A stretch of DNA of 64,000 bases from positions 62,001-126,000 of the forward strand of contig JAGTXK010000273.1 of assembly GCA_019096195.1 (NCBI GenBank), in the 5' to 3' direction. Of this stretch, positions 10,979 through 27,900 are shown piece by piece. Numbering within the stretch: the stretch's first letter is position 1; every line of letters begins with the position of its first letter. Made by a program: the position numbers and the translations under genes. Source of the DNA: Boletus sp. NGJ (taxonomy: Eukaryota; Basidiomycota; Agaricomycetes; Boletales; Boletaceae). The notes under the pieces were generated by a model, which did no database searches, had not been told where the DNA came from, and was given only the letters and a program-made list of their open reading frames with translations.

Positions 10979-12246
10979 TCAACAGGCGTGCCCGACCTTA
11001 CCTCGGCCTATGCTATCGTGAGAACGCGCTTCGAAGCGGGAAACGAATGAACTCGTACGTCGAGGAGATCCCATCGCCGGCTTCGCTGTCGCCATCGGAC
11101 TCGAGGTGACTGGGCTTCCCAGGATCTTTCTGATGACGAAGTCAGCGAAACTGTTTGGTGGCGGGAATATGACAAAATCCGACCGGGGTGGAGTCACGTA
11201 CTTTGCTGTTGTGGCTGCCAGATATCGAAGGCCGCTCGTTTGTTGTGTTCCTCGCGAGTTGATACCTAGTAGTTTGTCAATGTGAGAGGCAGAATACCAG
11301 CTTATTCGACATGCAAGGGCCAAGAAAGCACAAATACTTACATTAAAAGGACCGTATGAGTCTGCGAGCACACCGTTGAGGTGACGAATGACAATTTTCC
11401 CGCCGCGTCGCCCAGTCGCGAGATAGCTACTGTCCTGAGAGATGGCGATTGACCGTATCCCTATCACTTTCCTCGATGACAGGGCCAGTCCGAGAGAGTG
11501 TCGATGTGTCCAGGAACGAGATCGAACGGTCCTTCCAGAGGTGGCGATGAATTTGCCATTGGGGGCGAGAGCGAGAGACTGGACACCACTGGGAATTTGC
11601 AGTTCAGCGAGCTTGGACCCTGTCGACACATCAAAAGAACTTGATTTTGTCGTCCTTGGATGTGGCAAAGATTCGTTGACCGTCGCTTGACCACGCCAGC
11701 GGAGTGACTGGAGCAAGTTCAGGGTGTGGTTGTGTCGATGGTGATGAGCTCGTCGCCGTCGCGACTGTCGAAAACGCGGATTGAGCCACCCCAACAGGCA
11801 GTGGCGATGTGCTCGCCATCGGGGGAGAACTTGAGCTCCAGTGATATGATCGTCATGCTTGAGTGGGCCAACGAGTCGCTCTCCCGTCTGGATGCTCCAA
11901 ATGCTCGCATTCTTTGAGGTCAGTCCCAGTGGCAAATTGAGTCGAATCTGGGGAGATGTCCACTGCCCACACCGCGTTTCCCCTCTCCACGTCGATGACC
12001 TTTTCACGCATCTCTCCGTCCCACACGCTTGCCCCGCTGTCGTCGTCCCACAAACTATCCACTTGCCATCCCTCGACACAGAAATGGCGTAACACCATCC
12101 ATTCCCGTTTGCTTTGTGACCTCTTGACCGTCTGAAAGTCGCCATCGTTGAATCCCATCACTACCCCCGCCTAAAAGATGCTCTCCGTCAGGGTGGAACG
12201 CAACCGCCCGTACACAGTCGCCAGAGCGACCGGTCTCAAGGACCAT
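10979..12246 (-). pseudogene. WD40-repeat protein remnant with frameshifts
   Basis: Minus-strand WD40 repeats appear in successive frames: VRAVAFHPDGEHLLGGGSDG, then AVWAVDISPDSTQFATGT, SLELKFSPDGEHIATACWGG with SIRVFDSRDGDELI, APVTPLAWSSDGQRIFATS, and VQSLALAPNGKFIATS. The repeats are in order, but the frame changes between them. After TGTDLK one extra base restores NASIWSIQTGERLVG; further shifts occur at LKHDDHI and after ITIDTTTP. The gaps are one or two bases, too short for introns. Proteins of this kind usually form the C-terminal propeller of fungal STAND (NLR-like) proteins, but no NACHT domain is visible nearby. A weakly coding tail may reach 10546. Consensus errors could mimic the same pattern. 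Confidence 0.7.
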
Positions 12247-12539
12247 TGTTTGGTCTTACTAAATGGTTAGCATTGCTCAATCACACCTCGGAGCTGCTAC
12301 CCACCGGTGTTCGTCGACGACATCCTCACGAATGGTACACAGTTGTCGGCTTCGAAGAGTGGAAGAACAAACGTGGTTTTGGTTTACTACGTGGTACGCA
12401 AATATACTCCATAAACACGTTTCCTTGTTCTCAATGTGGTCTGTTCGCACACTGCCTCGTGTCTTTGGCGCTCATTCTTGTTAGGATCCCCACTACCCAG
12501 GTAATCAGTCAACGTCTGCGTATGCTTGTCACGTCTACG

Positions 12540-13830
12540 CTACGAGACTCTATCCACCACAAGTTTACAATCCGCATTTGTCCAACTCGCCGTATTCTGC
12601 GCAAAGGCAGAAAATGTGGCACTCATAATTAATTCTACATCCTGCACCCCGTCGAGATGTCCGTTCAAGAGTTGAAGGCGCTCGACAATGTGACTGATCG
12701 GCTGCTCAGAATAACAAGTCAGTCGCATTATTACCTGTTTCTTCTGCCATGCGGTTGTCGATGTCACGGAGTTCGTCTCGCATTCCACCTCGGCAAACGA
12801 GACATTTACTGTAGCCGTCTGTATGGAAGCAACCGTAACGCGTAACGCTAGGTGGTTGCGTCGCTAAAAATAACGCATAACGGTGTGCTGGTTGCTAAAA
12901 TTTTCTGGCGTCACGCAACTTGGCCAGCTTGGTTGCTAACGATAGCAACGTAATGCATAACAGTGGATAAAAGGTAGTTACAAGCATTCATTGAAGTTAA
13001 TAAAAGCCCAGATGTCCTTGTACTCCCCTGCAGCCTCCAATGAATTGTTAGGACCTTTTACTGTGCTTTGAACACAAAGTGGGGCACTGTCCACCTCGGC
13101 AGGAATCTGAGCCACATCTAAGCCAAGGGCATCGTGAATCACCGCACTCGATGGGACATCGGCGTCATGATCGTCATCATCACAGTCCACGGAGTTGTTG
13201 AGTCCATGGACAACACCCATCAGATCTTCGATCTCTTTGTGGAGTGTGGAGTGAGTGCGATATTCGGAAGGTGTTCGAGCAAACTCTGTAGATGATGGAT
13301 CCGTGAGATGAGTTCTGAGGATGGGCCTTTGTGAGTCGGAGAGGTCATAGTTGAGCTACAAATCCATAGCAGTACGAAGTGCTGGTACTAATTTTCTGAA
13401 AATTTCGCTCATGGCTGTACTATCATTCTGTTTGCAATAATGACATAGAATGTCCATTCCTATATAACCATATACTGTTACTCCGAGTCCAAGTCTGAGT
13501 CTGGTTGCTAAAGGTTCCCCCATAACGCCAGCACCGGCCACCAGGTTGCTAACAATGGCAACATAACGCATAATGGGGGTCCGGTTGCTAAGCACGGAGT
13601 CAGGGGTAAGCGTAACGCACTCCCACCCGGTTGCTTCCATACAGACGGCTACAGTATTCGGATACGCAAATAATCTTTGGACCCACGTTTCAAAAACTCT
13701 TTCCCACACCCACGAGGGTGCTACAAGGTAATCGGGTTGTCGAGCGACGAGCAGCCGCCGTCCGGTGGAAAGACACTTACCTCCAGAGTGTTGGCTGCCC
13801 TCCTGAGCCTCAGTATTCGTCGCTTTGTCT
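12540..13830 (-). pseudogene. Unknown (possibly C2-like) gene interrupted by an inserted element
   Basis: Two coding blocks flank the inverted-repeat element at 12807-13656. The upstream block ends RRAANTLE, then an intron with GTAAGT donor and TGTAG acceptor, then HPRGCGKEFLKRGSKDYL. The downstream block begins NVSFAEVECETNSVTS and continues through HIVERLQLLNGHLDG to WTNADCKLVVDRVS-stop. Removing the element and one TA joins both blocks in one frame. The pattern resembles the C2-like N-terminal segment of some agaricomycete STAND proteins, but this is a weak, memory-based resemblance. The WD40 remnant lies directly downstream on the same strand, so both may be pieces of one dead gene. The 5' start, possibly 14029, is unknown. 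Confidence 0.45.
12807..13656. mobile_element. 850 bp MITE-like element with perfect 26 bp terminal inverted repeats
   Basis: The left end (12809-12834) begins CTGTAGCCGTCTGTATGG and its exact reverse complement closes the right end (13629-13654). A TA dinucleotide flanks both ends, as expected for a TA target duplication of the Tc1/mariner or MITE type. Subterminal DNA is full of short motifs in both orientations (GGTTGCTAA, GTAACGC, ATAACGCATAA), including small hairpins such as GTTGCTAACGATAGCAAC. Inside is an acidic minus-strand frame at 12978-13220 with no recognised transposase motif, so the element is probably non-autonomous. Confidence 0.85.
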
Positions 13831-14193
13831 CAGGTCCCCTCGTAACGGTGATTCTCATATCCCCCGAGTTTCTGTTGCTCCTGCTCGCACCTCTGCTAAT
13901 AGCATGTGGGACCTCTGCATGCATAGTACACAAACAACCATGGCAGGTTGGTGTAAAAGGGTTGATCTCTTGTTCGACATAGTGAGAACGTTGGCTTGCA
14001 TTGTTGTCCCTCGTACCCTCGGCTAGCATGGTTTACAATAGCCATGAAAAAGGGCTATAAGGTATAGTATATAAAAATGTGGTACGATACAAAGAGGCGT
14101 AACCTTCCTTACTCTCTGCTTGATCTGCATCGATATCCTTCACACTTCTGTGCCCCATCATGACTATCCTCATACAAGTGCATCTGCATGACA

Positions 14194-15103
14194 CTACGTG
14201 TCGCTCAGCCAAACTTTGAGCTGTTTCACAAGTTTCTTGGCGGCAACCTCCAACTTCTCGTCCCTTGTCCTCGTGACTTCCAAGATCGTCCGCTTTCTGC
14301 TCGTCGTGGTTGATACAAGGCCGACCTTCCTAGGAGAAAACGATATGGACAGCATAGAGAACGGGAGGGGAGCGGGTCTGGTGACCCCGCTACGGTAATT
14401 TGCAGAACTGCTTGAGCTAGTATTGTTGCCAAGGTGGGACCCGGAACCAGCCGACGAAGAGGAGACGCCAGGTGGATTGGTGTGCACCACCCCCTCACGG
14501 AGACCATAATAGCGCACCAGGTCTTCCAGACGGCTGCGTGGCTGCATGAGATCAAAGAGGTCCTTGAATGACTCTTCGCGCTCAAGGTGCAGTTCGGTGT
14601 CATCCATCATCACGTCCTCGCGCACTTTGAGTGCAATGAAGAGATCGAGGACTTGTGTCTCGCGTTGCATTGTCTCCACAGGACCAACAGAGGACGAGGT
14701 TGAAGTGGAGAGAGGAAACGGGTCGGACGTGTATGGAACACGGATAAGGGACTCATAGGCAGGGCAGATAAATAGAGCGCAGCACATGCATGCAAGCTGC
14801 AGGGTATGTCAGATCCTGGTCATCTATGTGATGGGTGGTATGATTACCAATGTAAAACGACCTGTTCACCAAACGGAGTTGGTGCGATAACCAATACAGT
14901 GTCTTGCGCTGGCGCTCAGGTCGACTCTCATCTATCCTAGGTGCCCAGGGAAATGTCGTGTATACGATCTTGAGGAGCAGATGCGGGGCCAATGTGGCTA
15001 GGCTCTGGTGGGACCGATTCCCAGGAAATGGGGGTGGGGCAACCGAAGCCGCTTGAACGTAGGGCGGAGGAGGGATCATACACTTTTCGTCGAGGATAAC
15101 CAT
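14194..15103 (-). CDS. Conserved agaricomycete protein of unknown function, one apparent frameshift
   Basis: Exon 1 starts at ATG 15103 (MVILDEKCMIPPPPY) and contains LAPHLLLKIVYTTFPW and LRLVNRSFYI. A GTAATC donor and TGCAG acceptor lead into ACMHVLRSIYLP. The natural continuation YESLIRVPYTSDPFPLS is one frame off: the run GGG (plus strand, 14762-14764) appears to hold one base too many, giving an early stop. After the shift the frame stays open to 14194 through REDVMMDDTELHLEREESFK, a Ser-rich stretch and a basic C-terminus ending KQLKVWLSDT. The opening resembles F-box-adjacent hypothetical proteins of mushrooms, but I assign no function. The frameshift may be a true mutation or an assembly error. 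Confidence 0.6.
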
Positions 15104-15380
15104 GGCAGATGTTGGGTGTGGGCACTACCGGGAAATACCCGACCGAGGTTATTCCCAGAACAGAGGCAACTTGCAGCAGTAGAATGGTGTTGACGACGTT
15201 CAAGCACGTCTCAGTCAGACGGCGAAATCGCCCTCGTAGAGAATGGTGTGAGAGGAGGCCAGTTCCCAAGTTGCTCACCTGTGATTTGCTACCGTCATGA
15301 TGATGTTTACACGCAAATAGCGAGGACATGTGACCCCAGGCCATCTTGATCTCTGCCGTTCAATTCGTTCAACAGAAAAA

Positions 15381-19537
<4,157 letters not shown>

Positions 19538-19828
19538 GGGATTTTGTAATCGTTTTACATTAATTTCCCTTCCTGCAATCCGCCTCTGTTTTTCTGAGCA
19601 GACCTGCTACTTTTGGAGAGATTTTTGTGATATTGTGCATGCGGTGGACGGGGTGGATGAAACGAGGCAATCAGCGAGGCAAGCTCGTTGCCTGTGATAT
19701 TGAGGGGTGCCAGAGCTTTCCGGGGTCTCGTGCGATAGGACCCCAGAATATAGAAACCAGGGTTTATTAACAACCAAAGCGATCCCCCCCCGTAAAGTGC
19801 AAAACACTGGAAATTTTGTTACTTTATA
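19538..19828. other. Intergenic region
   Basis: Spacer between PEX1 and the OTU protease gene, both on the plus strand. No gene or repeat seen. Confidence 0.4.
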
Positions 19829-21654
19829 ATGGTTTCTTCGAAAAGGCATCAGAAACATGGCAAAGCACCTTTACAAAGTGCGTTTCGTATTGCACAATGC
19901 TGCAATATTCGTTGTGTTGGGCAGATCATTGACAACCCCATCAAGCAGTGAGAACACGCATGACGAGGTCAAAAGGCAGGGTCAGTCTCCACGTTCCACT
20001 CATGAGGAAGGTGGTAACCAGCTCATTGCTCCAACCCGATCATCTCTGCCTCTTTTTTTATGTTTTCCCTCATTAGCCCCTCGCAGATCCCGAGCAAAAC
20101 ACCCAGCTGCTGACAGAGCAGCTGCGCTCGTTGGGGCTGTACGCAGCGCACACACTAGGAGACGGAAATTGCCTATTCCGGGCGTTGAGCGACCAACTAC
20201 ATGGTTCTCCTTCATACCATCTTCAACTGCGCAAGGATATTTGCGACTGGATTGAGAACCACTCGCAACGTTACGAACCGTTTTGTGAAGACGAACGTGG
20301 ACTAACCGCCCATCTGCGGTGCATGAGGGAACAGGGTGCGTGGTAATGATCATTGCCCTGTTCACAGGGTCCCGTCCTCTCACCCGGCAATAATAATAAT
20401 AATGACGCTCTGCAGGCACATATGGTGGTCACCTTGAACTCTCGGCATTCTCTCACTTTGCGCGACGGAACGTCAAGGTCATACAACCTGGACTTGTATA
20501 CGTCATCGAATGGGATGCGGGTGGGGATTCTCCGGCGACACAAGTGGACAGTCGGCTAATAGACGTACGTGAGAGGCGACGACTTCGGAAGCAGCAACGC
20601 GAGGAAACGTTGCAGCAAGAGGAGGCCAGTGATACGGTGTATGTGGCGTAAGTTCATCAGAATCATATGAAGACCCGAACGTTAAAAATCGCTGACATTC
20701 GGCGTATGCAGGTACCATGATTGGGAACATTTTTCATCGATTCGCAATTTGAGAGGTCCGCACACAGGCCTTCCAAACGTTTGTGAACTGCCAGTGGATT
20801 CGGAGGCTATTGTCCAGTCCCCTGTGAAGAAGAAGCCACCCCCATCGCGGGCAAAGGCAAAGTCGGAGTCCAAGGTTAGTTTGAGTCGCTCCAAAAATGG
20901 TCAATTTGCGAGCGCAAAGGTGAAGGTTGAAGAAGTCTCGGTTCCTACACCAACACAAATACCACTTCCCATGTCGCGCTCTCCATCACCCCTATCCTCT
21001 GCCGAATCACTGGCCCAGATCGATGTTGATGTATTACCACCCACACCTGTCATTTCACAACCGGCCACAATAAACTCTTCACTACCCCCCGTTCTCCGGG
21101 TCTACCGATCCCCTAAGCGCACATTTGACGAATCATCGGGCACTTCCTCTGTTTCGGATTCGATAGCGAAGAGAACACGCAGTGCCCATGAGCTTCCCCT
21201 TCCTGAAACGCAATTGCTACCGGACCCAAACGCCATCGAGGTTGACGATCCCGAGGAGGAAGAGTGGACACCGGAACTCTCCACCCCAAGGTCCTCCGGT
21301 TCTACGCGCTCTTCTTCGGCGGCGTCGTCTCCTCTTCCTGGAACGCCGCCTCCGGAACCGGAACCCGAGCCCATGCATGTTGAGAAACCCTTGACACGGC
21401 GTCAGCGCAAAGCCCTCGGACTTCCCAAAATGCGAGCCGCGCTTGCAGCGAAACGGGCAAGCGCAGGGAAGATTGTCATTCCCGGCGGTCGATTCAAGAA
21501 GAATGTTGGCGCAACGGCTGACGACAAGGGGTTGGCAAAGATACGGCAAGTGGGGGACGCCAGTGTGGATGATGAAGGTAGCGTGCCAGAGGAGTGGCAG
21601 CGGAATGGAACGGGGAGGTTAGATGTGCGTGGTTTTCGAGAGTTGAAGATCTAG
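19829..21654 (+). CDS. OTU-domain cysteine protease (deubiquitinase)
   Basis: OTU proteases remove ubiquitin from substrates. The catalytic Asp-x-x-Cys block is clear near 20.16 kb (LGDGNCLFRALSDQLHGS), followed by YHLQLRKDICDWIENH. After an intron ending TGCAG come TYGGHLELSAFSHFARRN and VIQPGLVYVIEWDAG. After a second intron comes the His motif YHDWEHFSSIRNLRGPH, so the Asp/Cys/His core is complete. The C-terminal half is a long low-complexity tail with Ser/Pro/Glu-rich stretches and basic clusters, ending RGFRELKI-stop. The most likely start is ATG 19829 (MVSSKRHQKHGKAP), but the first intron boundary is uncertain: the GTGAGA donor after PIKQ leaves the wrong phase, while GTGCGT near 19876 fits better. 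Confidence 0.85.
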
Positions 21655-21950
21655 CGCTGCTGGCACCGCCTGGTTTTTCTTCCCACCGTCCGCCCCCGTC
21701 CAAACGTATCCCCACCAAGACGTTGACGAGCTGGCGACGATTCCTGTTACGACCACAACGATCACATTCACACACTTGCACCTTGCCCCTTCATGACACG
21801 ACCAGAAGCGACATGCCACTTCATCACATGATGCGCTTCTCCGAGCATTTATTTCAGCATCTACCTTAGAACAACATTCCCCAACCCTGTTCACGATACC
21901 CGCATATCTAGCTTGTATCAATATACCGAATACATTGCAAGCATTTCAGC

Positions 21951-24900
21951 GTGATCAGCCTGCGGGAAACGACGGCGATACAGGACGAGCTCCATGGTAT
22001 CCAGCCTGATAGGAAAGTCGTCAGCATATTGCACTACGGAAAGTGTGTATATGTAATCATGCGTAGTCATTGTGAAAGAGGTAATATGAGACCACGTGAT
22101 CGTTCATTTAGCCACAACGGTTACACGTTTCTGGACGAGGCTCCTTTCCTTCCTGCATTCGTGCCAATGGATTTGGGGAGCGACGTTCACACTGTTCACC
22201 ATGTCGAGTCTCTCCGTTCCAAAGCTTCCTATTATTGGCCAGACAGGCGCTACCACACCTACATGAGAGGCGCAGTCTTTCATAACCATGACTTCCGCCC
22301 CGCGCTTAACCTCCGTACACTTATTTCCTCACTTTCCCAGCAGGAAGCGACGACAGGGGGCGAGGAAGATCATCCAGCGGATGATGAACCGTCAACGAAT
22401 GGCCGCGTCACTCGCAAACGCAGACGGTTAGAATCATCCCCTGGCCCTTCAAAACGCATTAGACTTGACGACGAGGCCCGAGGGAATTCAAACGACTCAC
22501 AAGATGACGGTAGAGAGATCGACAAAGACGACGTAGACCGCGGAGTAACTGGCAGGCAGATCTATCCGTCGTACTGGGAATCATCCACCGACGTAATTAA
22601 TGAAGCGTGTCAAACAGAGCAGACCTCTTTTCTTCAAGTTTACCGGTTTGCGTTACACTTGCGATACAATATGGTGGTCGATTACACTTCGGCACATTAT
22701 GCCGACGACAATGATGCAGCGAATTTTGGATGGGTCGAAGAAGAGAAGAAGCTTTGTTCTCTTCTCGAAGTGTGTCAGAGGAACGCGTCTGTCCCCCAGG
22801 ATATCGATATGGGGAGGTTCTTTATGACGCGGTACCATGGCCGTCTTTTGGCTCTCTCTGGACAAGTTCAAGAACCGCCTTCCTCTTTCCCAGAAATGGC
22901 CAAAGAACACAGCGAGAGGTGGTTGTGTTTGCTTCCAGACATCGCATGGCCAGATGGCCTCGCTGAAGGCGACTTTGAGGAGCACAATACGCAGCCCTTG
23001 GGTATTCACCGCGAATTTATCACGGCTTGCACAGTCCTCCAATCCCATCATCGCGCGAAGCTGGAGGGGAGTCTCCAACTCCACATCCTTCCAAAAGGCA
23101 CATATGACTCGACACACGATCTTCCGTTTGAACTTCGCGCCCACTTTACGCTCTCGCTCGCGACACCTGAGAGTTATTACCCGTTCAGTAACTCGCTTTC
23201 TCAGCGCAGGGTGAACGAACTCGAGGGTCTCCAACGCCGACTCGTTTGCTTCCTCTCCCAAACACCCCTCACGCGCCCTGTGTACGGCAATACTGTGGAG
23301 GATGCTGTAGACGTTACCATTCCCTTTTTTCTTCAAATTATGCGTCCAGCACCCCCTCTTGCGGAGGATGTGATCGAGCTGTTGCAGCCTGACGGGCTCC
23401 TCTCGACGTTGATGCCGTTTCAGAGACGCACTGTCGCATGGATGCTAGAACGTGAAGGGAAAAGGATCACGCCTGCGGGGACCGTAGTGCCGCTCGACGA
23501 TTCGGAGATTTCTTCAAGTAGGCACTTGGCACTATTTTGGGAAGAAATAGAATTGGGAGGTCGAAATTTCTTTTTCAACCGCCTCACGAGTGCGATTAGT
23601 CCGACCCTCCCTCGGCAACATACTGCGCTGGGAGGCATTCTTGCTGAGGAACCTGGTTTGTCTGTTCCTCTGCTACATTCAACACAGCTTTAATCGCTTG
23701 TTTTAGGTCTCGGAAAAACGATGGAGTGTCTCTCGTTGATGCTCCTCAACCCAGCTCCGGAGAGGAACCCTTTGAATCAGAGATGGGATCCGGAAGCGCA
23801 ACTGCACGTGAGAGAGATCAAGGTGACATTTTAGCGTCTCTCCTTTGAGTTTGCTCACATCGTGTGTTCTTAGACGACGCTCATCGTGACCCCGCCTGCA
23901 CTAGCAACCCAGTGGGCAGACGAACTTACCGCTCATGCGCCTGGTCTGAAAGTGTTTATCTACGAAGGTTGGGCGAAGGTCAGGGTACCGATAACGGAGG
24001 GCGACGTTGAAGCTGAGAATGCGAAACGTCGTTCCGTGGCAGCTCGAAAACCCAAGCGCAAAAAGAGGAGGGACAATAGCCTGCAAGGCGACGACATTTT
24101 CGAGGGTGAGACAGACCCCGACGACATGGGCACAGACTCGGATCCGATCCTCGACTGGTCCAGCTACATCAATCAGTTTGACGTGTGCATTACGACATAC
24201 AATGTCCTTCGACTGGACTTGTCCGTTGCGCGCGCGCCTCCCAAACGTCCCCGCAGACAGGCTGTAGAGTATAAGATGCTGAGGCGGCCAAGAAGTCCGC
24301 TGGTGATGTGTGAGTGGTATCGGGTGATCATGGACGAAGTGCAGATGATGGGAACGGGCAGATCAGAGTTCGTTCATTTTTTCCCTACCTCTCGTATTGT
24401 ATCTGATGTTTCTGGCAGAGAAATGGTTTCTCTTATTCCCCGTTTATCTTCCTTTGCCGTTTCCGGAACCCCGGCGCGTGCCCAGGTGTCAGACCTCGTC
24501 AGCGTTCTTCGATTCTTGCGTATCAATGACCTTGTAGCGCCCTCGCGGATATGGGAGAGGCTTTTGAAGCATGAATTCAAAGCTCTATTTGCGGCATTGT
24601 TCCAGAAATATTCTGTTAGGTTAGTTAGCATATCAACAAAGAAGAGGTTCATTTATTGATCGGGGGCTATGATACAGGACGCTCAAGTCTTGTGTCAAGA
24701 ACGAGTTGACGATACCTCAGCAACAGCGATATTTGGTGGGCATTGAACTTGGACGGGTCGAGCGACACGTGGGTTGTCTTTGAGTCGGTGGATTGAATAC
24801 TCATTGCATGGCAGGTGTACGACCAAGTTCTGGAAGAGGCGCTTGCTGAGCTTGGGCTGGATGCACGCGGGGTAGCGACATACGAAGGGTGGGAGGTAGA

Positions 24901-27900
24901 TGCGAGTGTTTTGAGAAACGTGCTGAGACGGTTGAGAGGGATATGTACACATCCTCAGGTGGGTCGCTCGCATCCTTCGCGCGTGCGTTGCAAGAAATAT
25001 GGTGCGGCCCAGGTCGGACAACTGCCAAAGCAAGGCGATAAGCTGAACAAATCGGGTGTGTTGAAGAGCATGGCAGATGTCTTGGAGGTGTGGACGTCTG
25101 TGGATTCACCGTGTCGGTATTGACTGTTTCTGTAGTCGATGAAGGACCAGAATTGGAGAAACTTGACAGAGGATCGCAGAGCAAAGGTGGGTAGTCTCCC
25201 GGTCATAGAGTATGCCCGTTCATTGGATTGTCTAGGTTTTGACACTGACTCGGCTCGCCCAACTCCAGCAACACCGCGCCGACAATCTTGACCGGTACCA
25301 ACGCGCGTTGGACCACCTGCTCACCGCAGAAACAGAAGCCGTCCAACTCATCGACGACATCAACGCCGCCATTGCGGAGCACAACTTGAAAGGGGACATT
25401 CTCAAAAAGGAAGTGGATTCTACGTCATCGATGGATCTCGATCTCGATTTGGACGACGAAGATCGTGGATTACCAAAGACGCCGGCTGGCGAGGACCACC
25501 GTGTGAAGCGAATGGCGTTACTGGCTCGTCTGCGAGAATGTTTGATGGTGCTTCATCGCGTCAAATTCTTGCAGGGAGATGTGTGTCACGTGCTTGGATC
25601 TTCCCAAGAAGACGCGGCGTACGCAGACGCAGAAAGCCTCCGAAAGGACCTGCTCAAATGTGAGTCTGTGTGGCATGTAACACGGAATGGGACTCAACGT
25701 TTGGGATTGGCTAGCTACAGAGGAGGCGGCGAACAGGGCTATGCAAAGGCTGAGTGCTTCTGCGACGGAGAAGCGTGTGACAGAGCGAGCGCTGCAGATT
25801 TCATTACCCTTCATGAAGGGCGGAGGTATTAGATCAGCCCATTTGGTGAGTTCGTCCTCTTTTGTGAGAACATTGTTGCCATTCATTCATCGACTCAGTT
25901 CGAAGAAGCAAACGAAATCATCGAAGACGTGCTCAACGAGCAATCTGCGCTTTTATGGCAGTGGCGTACAAAGATCGTCGAGCTACTCGTTCGGAAACTG
26001 AGCTCTTCTGGCGAACAAGCAGACGGAGAAGAGTATGCCCGTACGCTGGACACGCAGGGCGAGGCTGAGGCGTACATGCAGGCCTATGCTGCACTCCTCG
26101 CGGATCGCCGCGAGACAATCGCTGCGGAACGGACACTCCTTGCAGCGCATGAGGGAAAGGAGAAGAAGACGAGAAAGACCAAGGCTGCTGCCCGAGCAAA
26201 GTTTGAGAACTTGGAGGTTCCGGACGACATTGAAGTACAGCCTCAGCATGAAGTGCTGTATGGACAGCTACTGGAACAGCGCAAGGAGCTGCAGCTGTCT
26301 GAACGTGCGCTGAAATCGGTGATGGTGGACCTCGCCGCTGTTGCTGCTCGTGTTCCAAAGGAGAACGATCCAGAAAAGGTTATAGCCAAAGACGGCGCTG
26401 CGAGTCTGCGCACACTGATAGCGAGCCTACGTAAGCAATATCCCATTTCGCGAGTCATACTGATCTCCGTCACAGAGGAACTCACGGATAAGCTTGACGC
26501 CGACCTCGCTGTTCTGCGCAAGGTGTTCAATGACCGTATCATGTATGTATCTTTTAATCGGCGCGACCCGTTCGCTGACACGATAAACCAGTTATTTCCG
26601 GCAACTCCAGGAGATCTCGGATACTGTGGCAGAAGTCCAGTGGGAGGGTTCTGTTGCCGATGCCATGGAGGAAACCAATCTGGACGTGACCAATCTTGGA
26701 GCCAAAATCAATACGAGGCGTGCACGACAGCGATATCTGGAACACCTTGCCGAGGGCAGGTCGGGCGATGATGACGACGATGCTCTCTGTATTTTATGTC
26801 GGTGCGAGTTCGTGCGAGGGTTCATCACTCAATGGTAAGCAGATTCTCCCTCGTCAACAATGCACGCTGATATTCGGACTAGTGCCCATGTCTTTTGTGA
26901 GGTGTGTGTCGTGTAACCCGCCTGTGATTAGTTGATAGACTATTGGACAGGGCTGCATGAAGGCATGGACTGCTCGTGGTCAAGGAAAAGCTTGTCCTGT
27001 CTGCAGGTATGCTCCATTCCACCGCATTTAGCTACCGACTGGACGTCTCTTGTAGGGCCCCCATCGATATCGGTCAGTCACAGCGCTTCACGGTTCAGGA
27101 AGACCAACCGCCCCCCCCAGAGGCCCGTGCTAAGCAACGGAGAACTAGTGCCTGTTTCCCGTCGGGAAATCCAGTACAACACGATCGGTGAGTTGAGTTC
27201 AAGCAATGTGAAAAGTTGCTTATCAACTGCCGAGACAGATGCCAGTTTATTTGCAGACATCCAGACGATGGAATCGAATGGAAGCTATGGAAGCAAGATT
27301 CAGACGCTCGTTCGACACTTGCTGCACATCCAACTCGTGGACCCTGGCGCCAAGAGTATCGTTTTTTCTGCATGGGCTGATTCACTCACAAGTGAGTCTC
27401 TCCGTTCTCCCAGAGGGCCTGTCGTTGATTGTGTCCCCAGTCGTCGAGCATGCACTTTATTCAAACGGCACGTCAAAAGACACGGAGGCACTAATGCATT
27501 GACTGAGACTATTCTAGGCATACCCTGTCTACGTCTGGACCGGAATCAAGGGAAAGGAACGGACGGCGGGGCGAAACGTTTTCGAGTAGACCCAAGTCTT
27601 CAAGTTCTTTTATTGCACGGGTACGTGGATCGTGAATTGACATGACCTTTGTTTTTAACGTTGGCAAAAGCGAACGCGACAATGCTGGTCTGAATGTCAC
27701 CTGTGCCTCTCGAGTTTTCCTCTTGGAGAGCGTCGTGAATCACGGCTTCGAAGTACAAGGTGGCCTTGTGTGTTGTTGGTGTCGAGCTCTCACTGAATCA
27801 TGAACTAGCTATCGCGCGTATCGATCGAATGGGCCAAACTCGAGCGACAGAAGGTATGTCGTCCTTACCACTGACCGTCTCTCGTGAATTTTATCAACAA

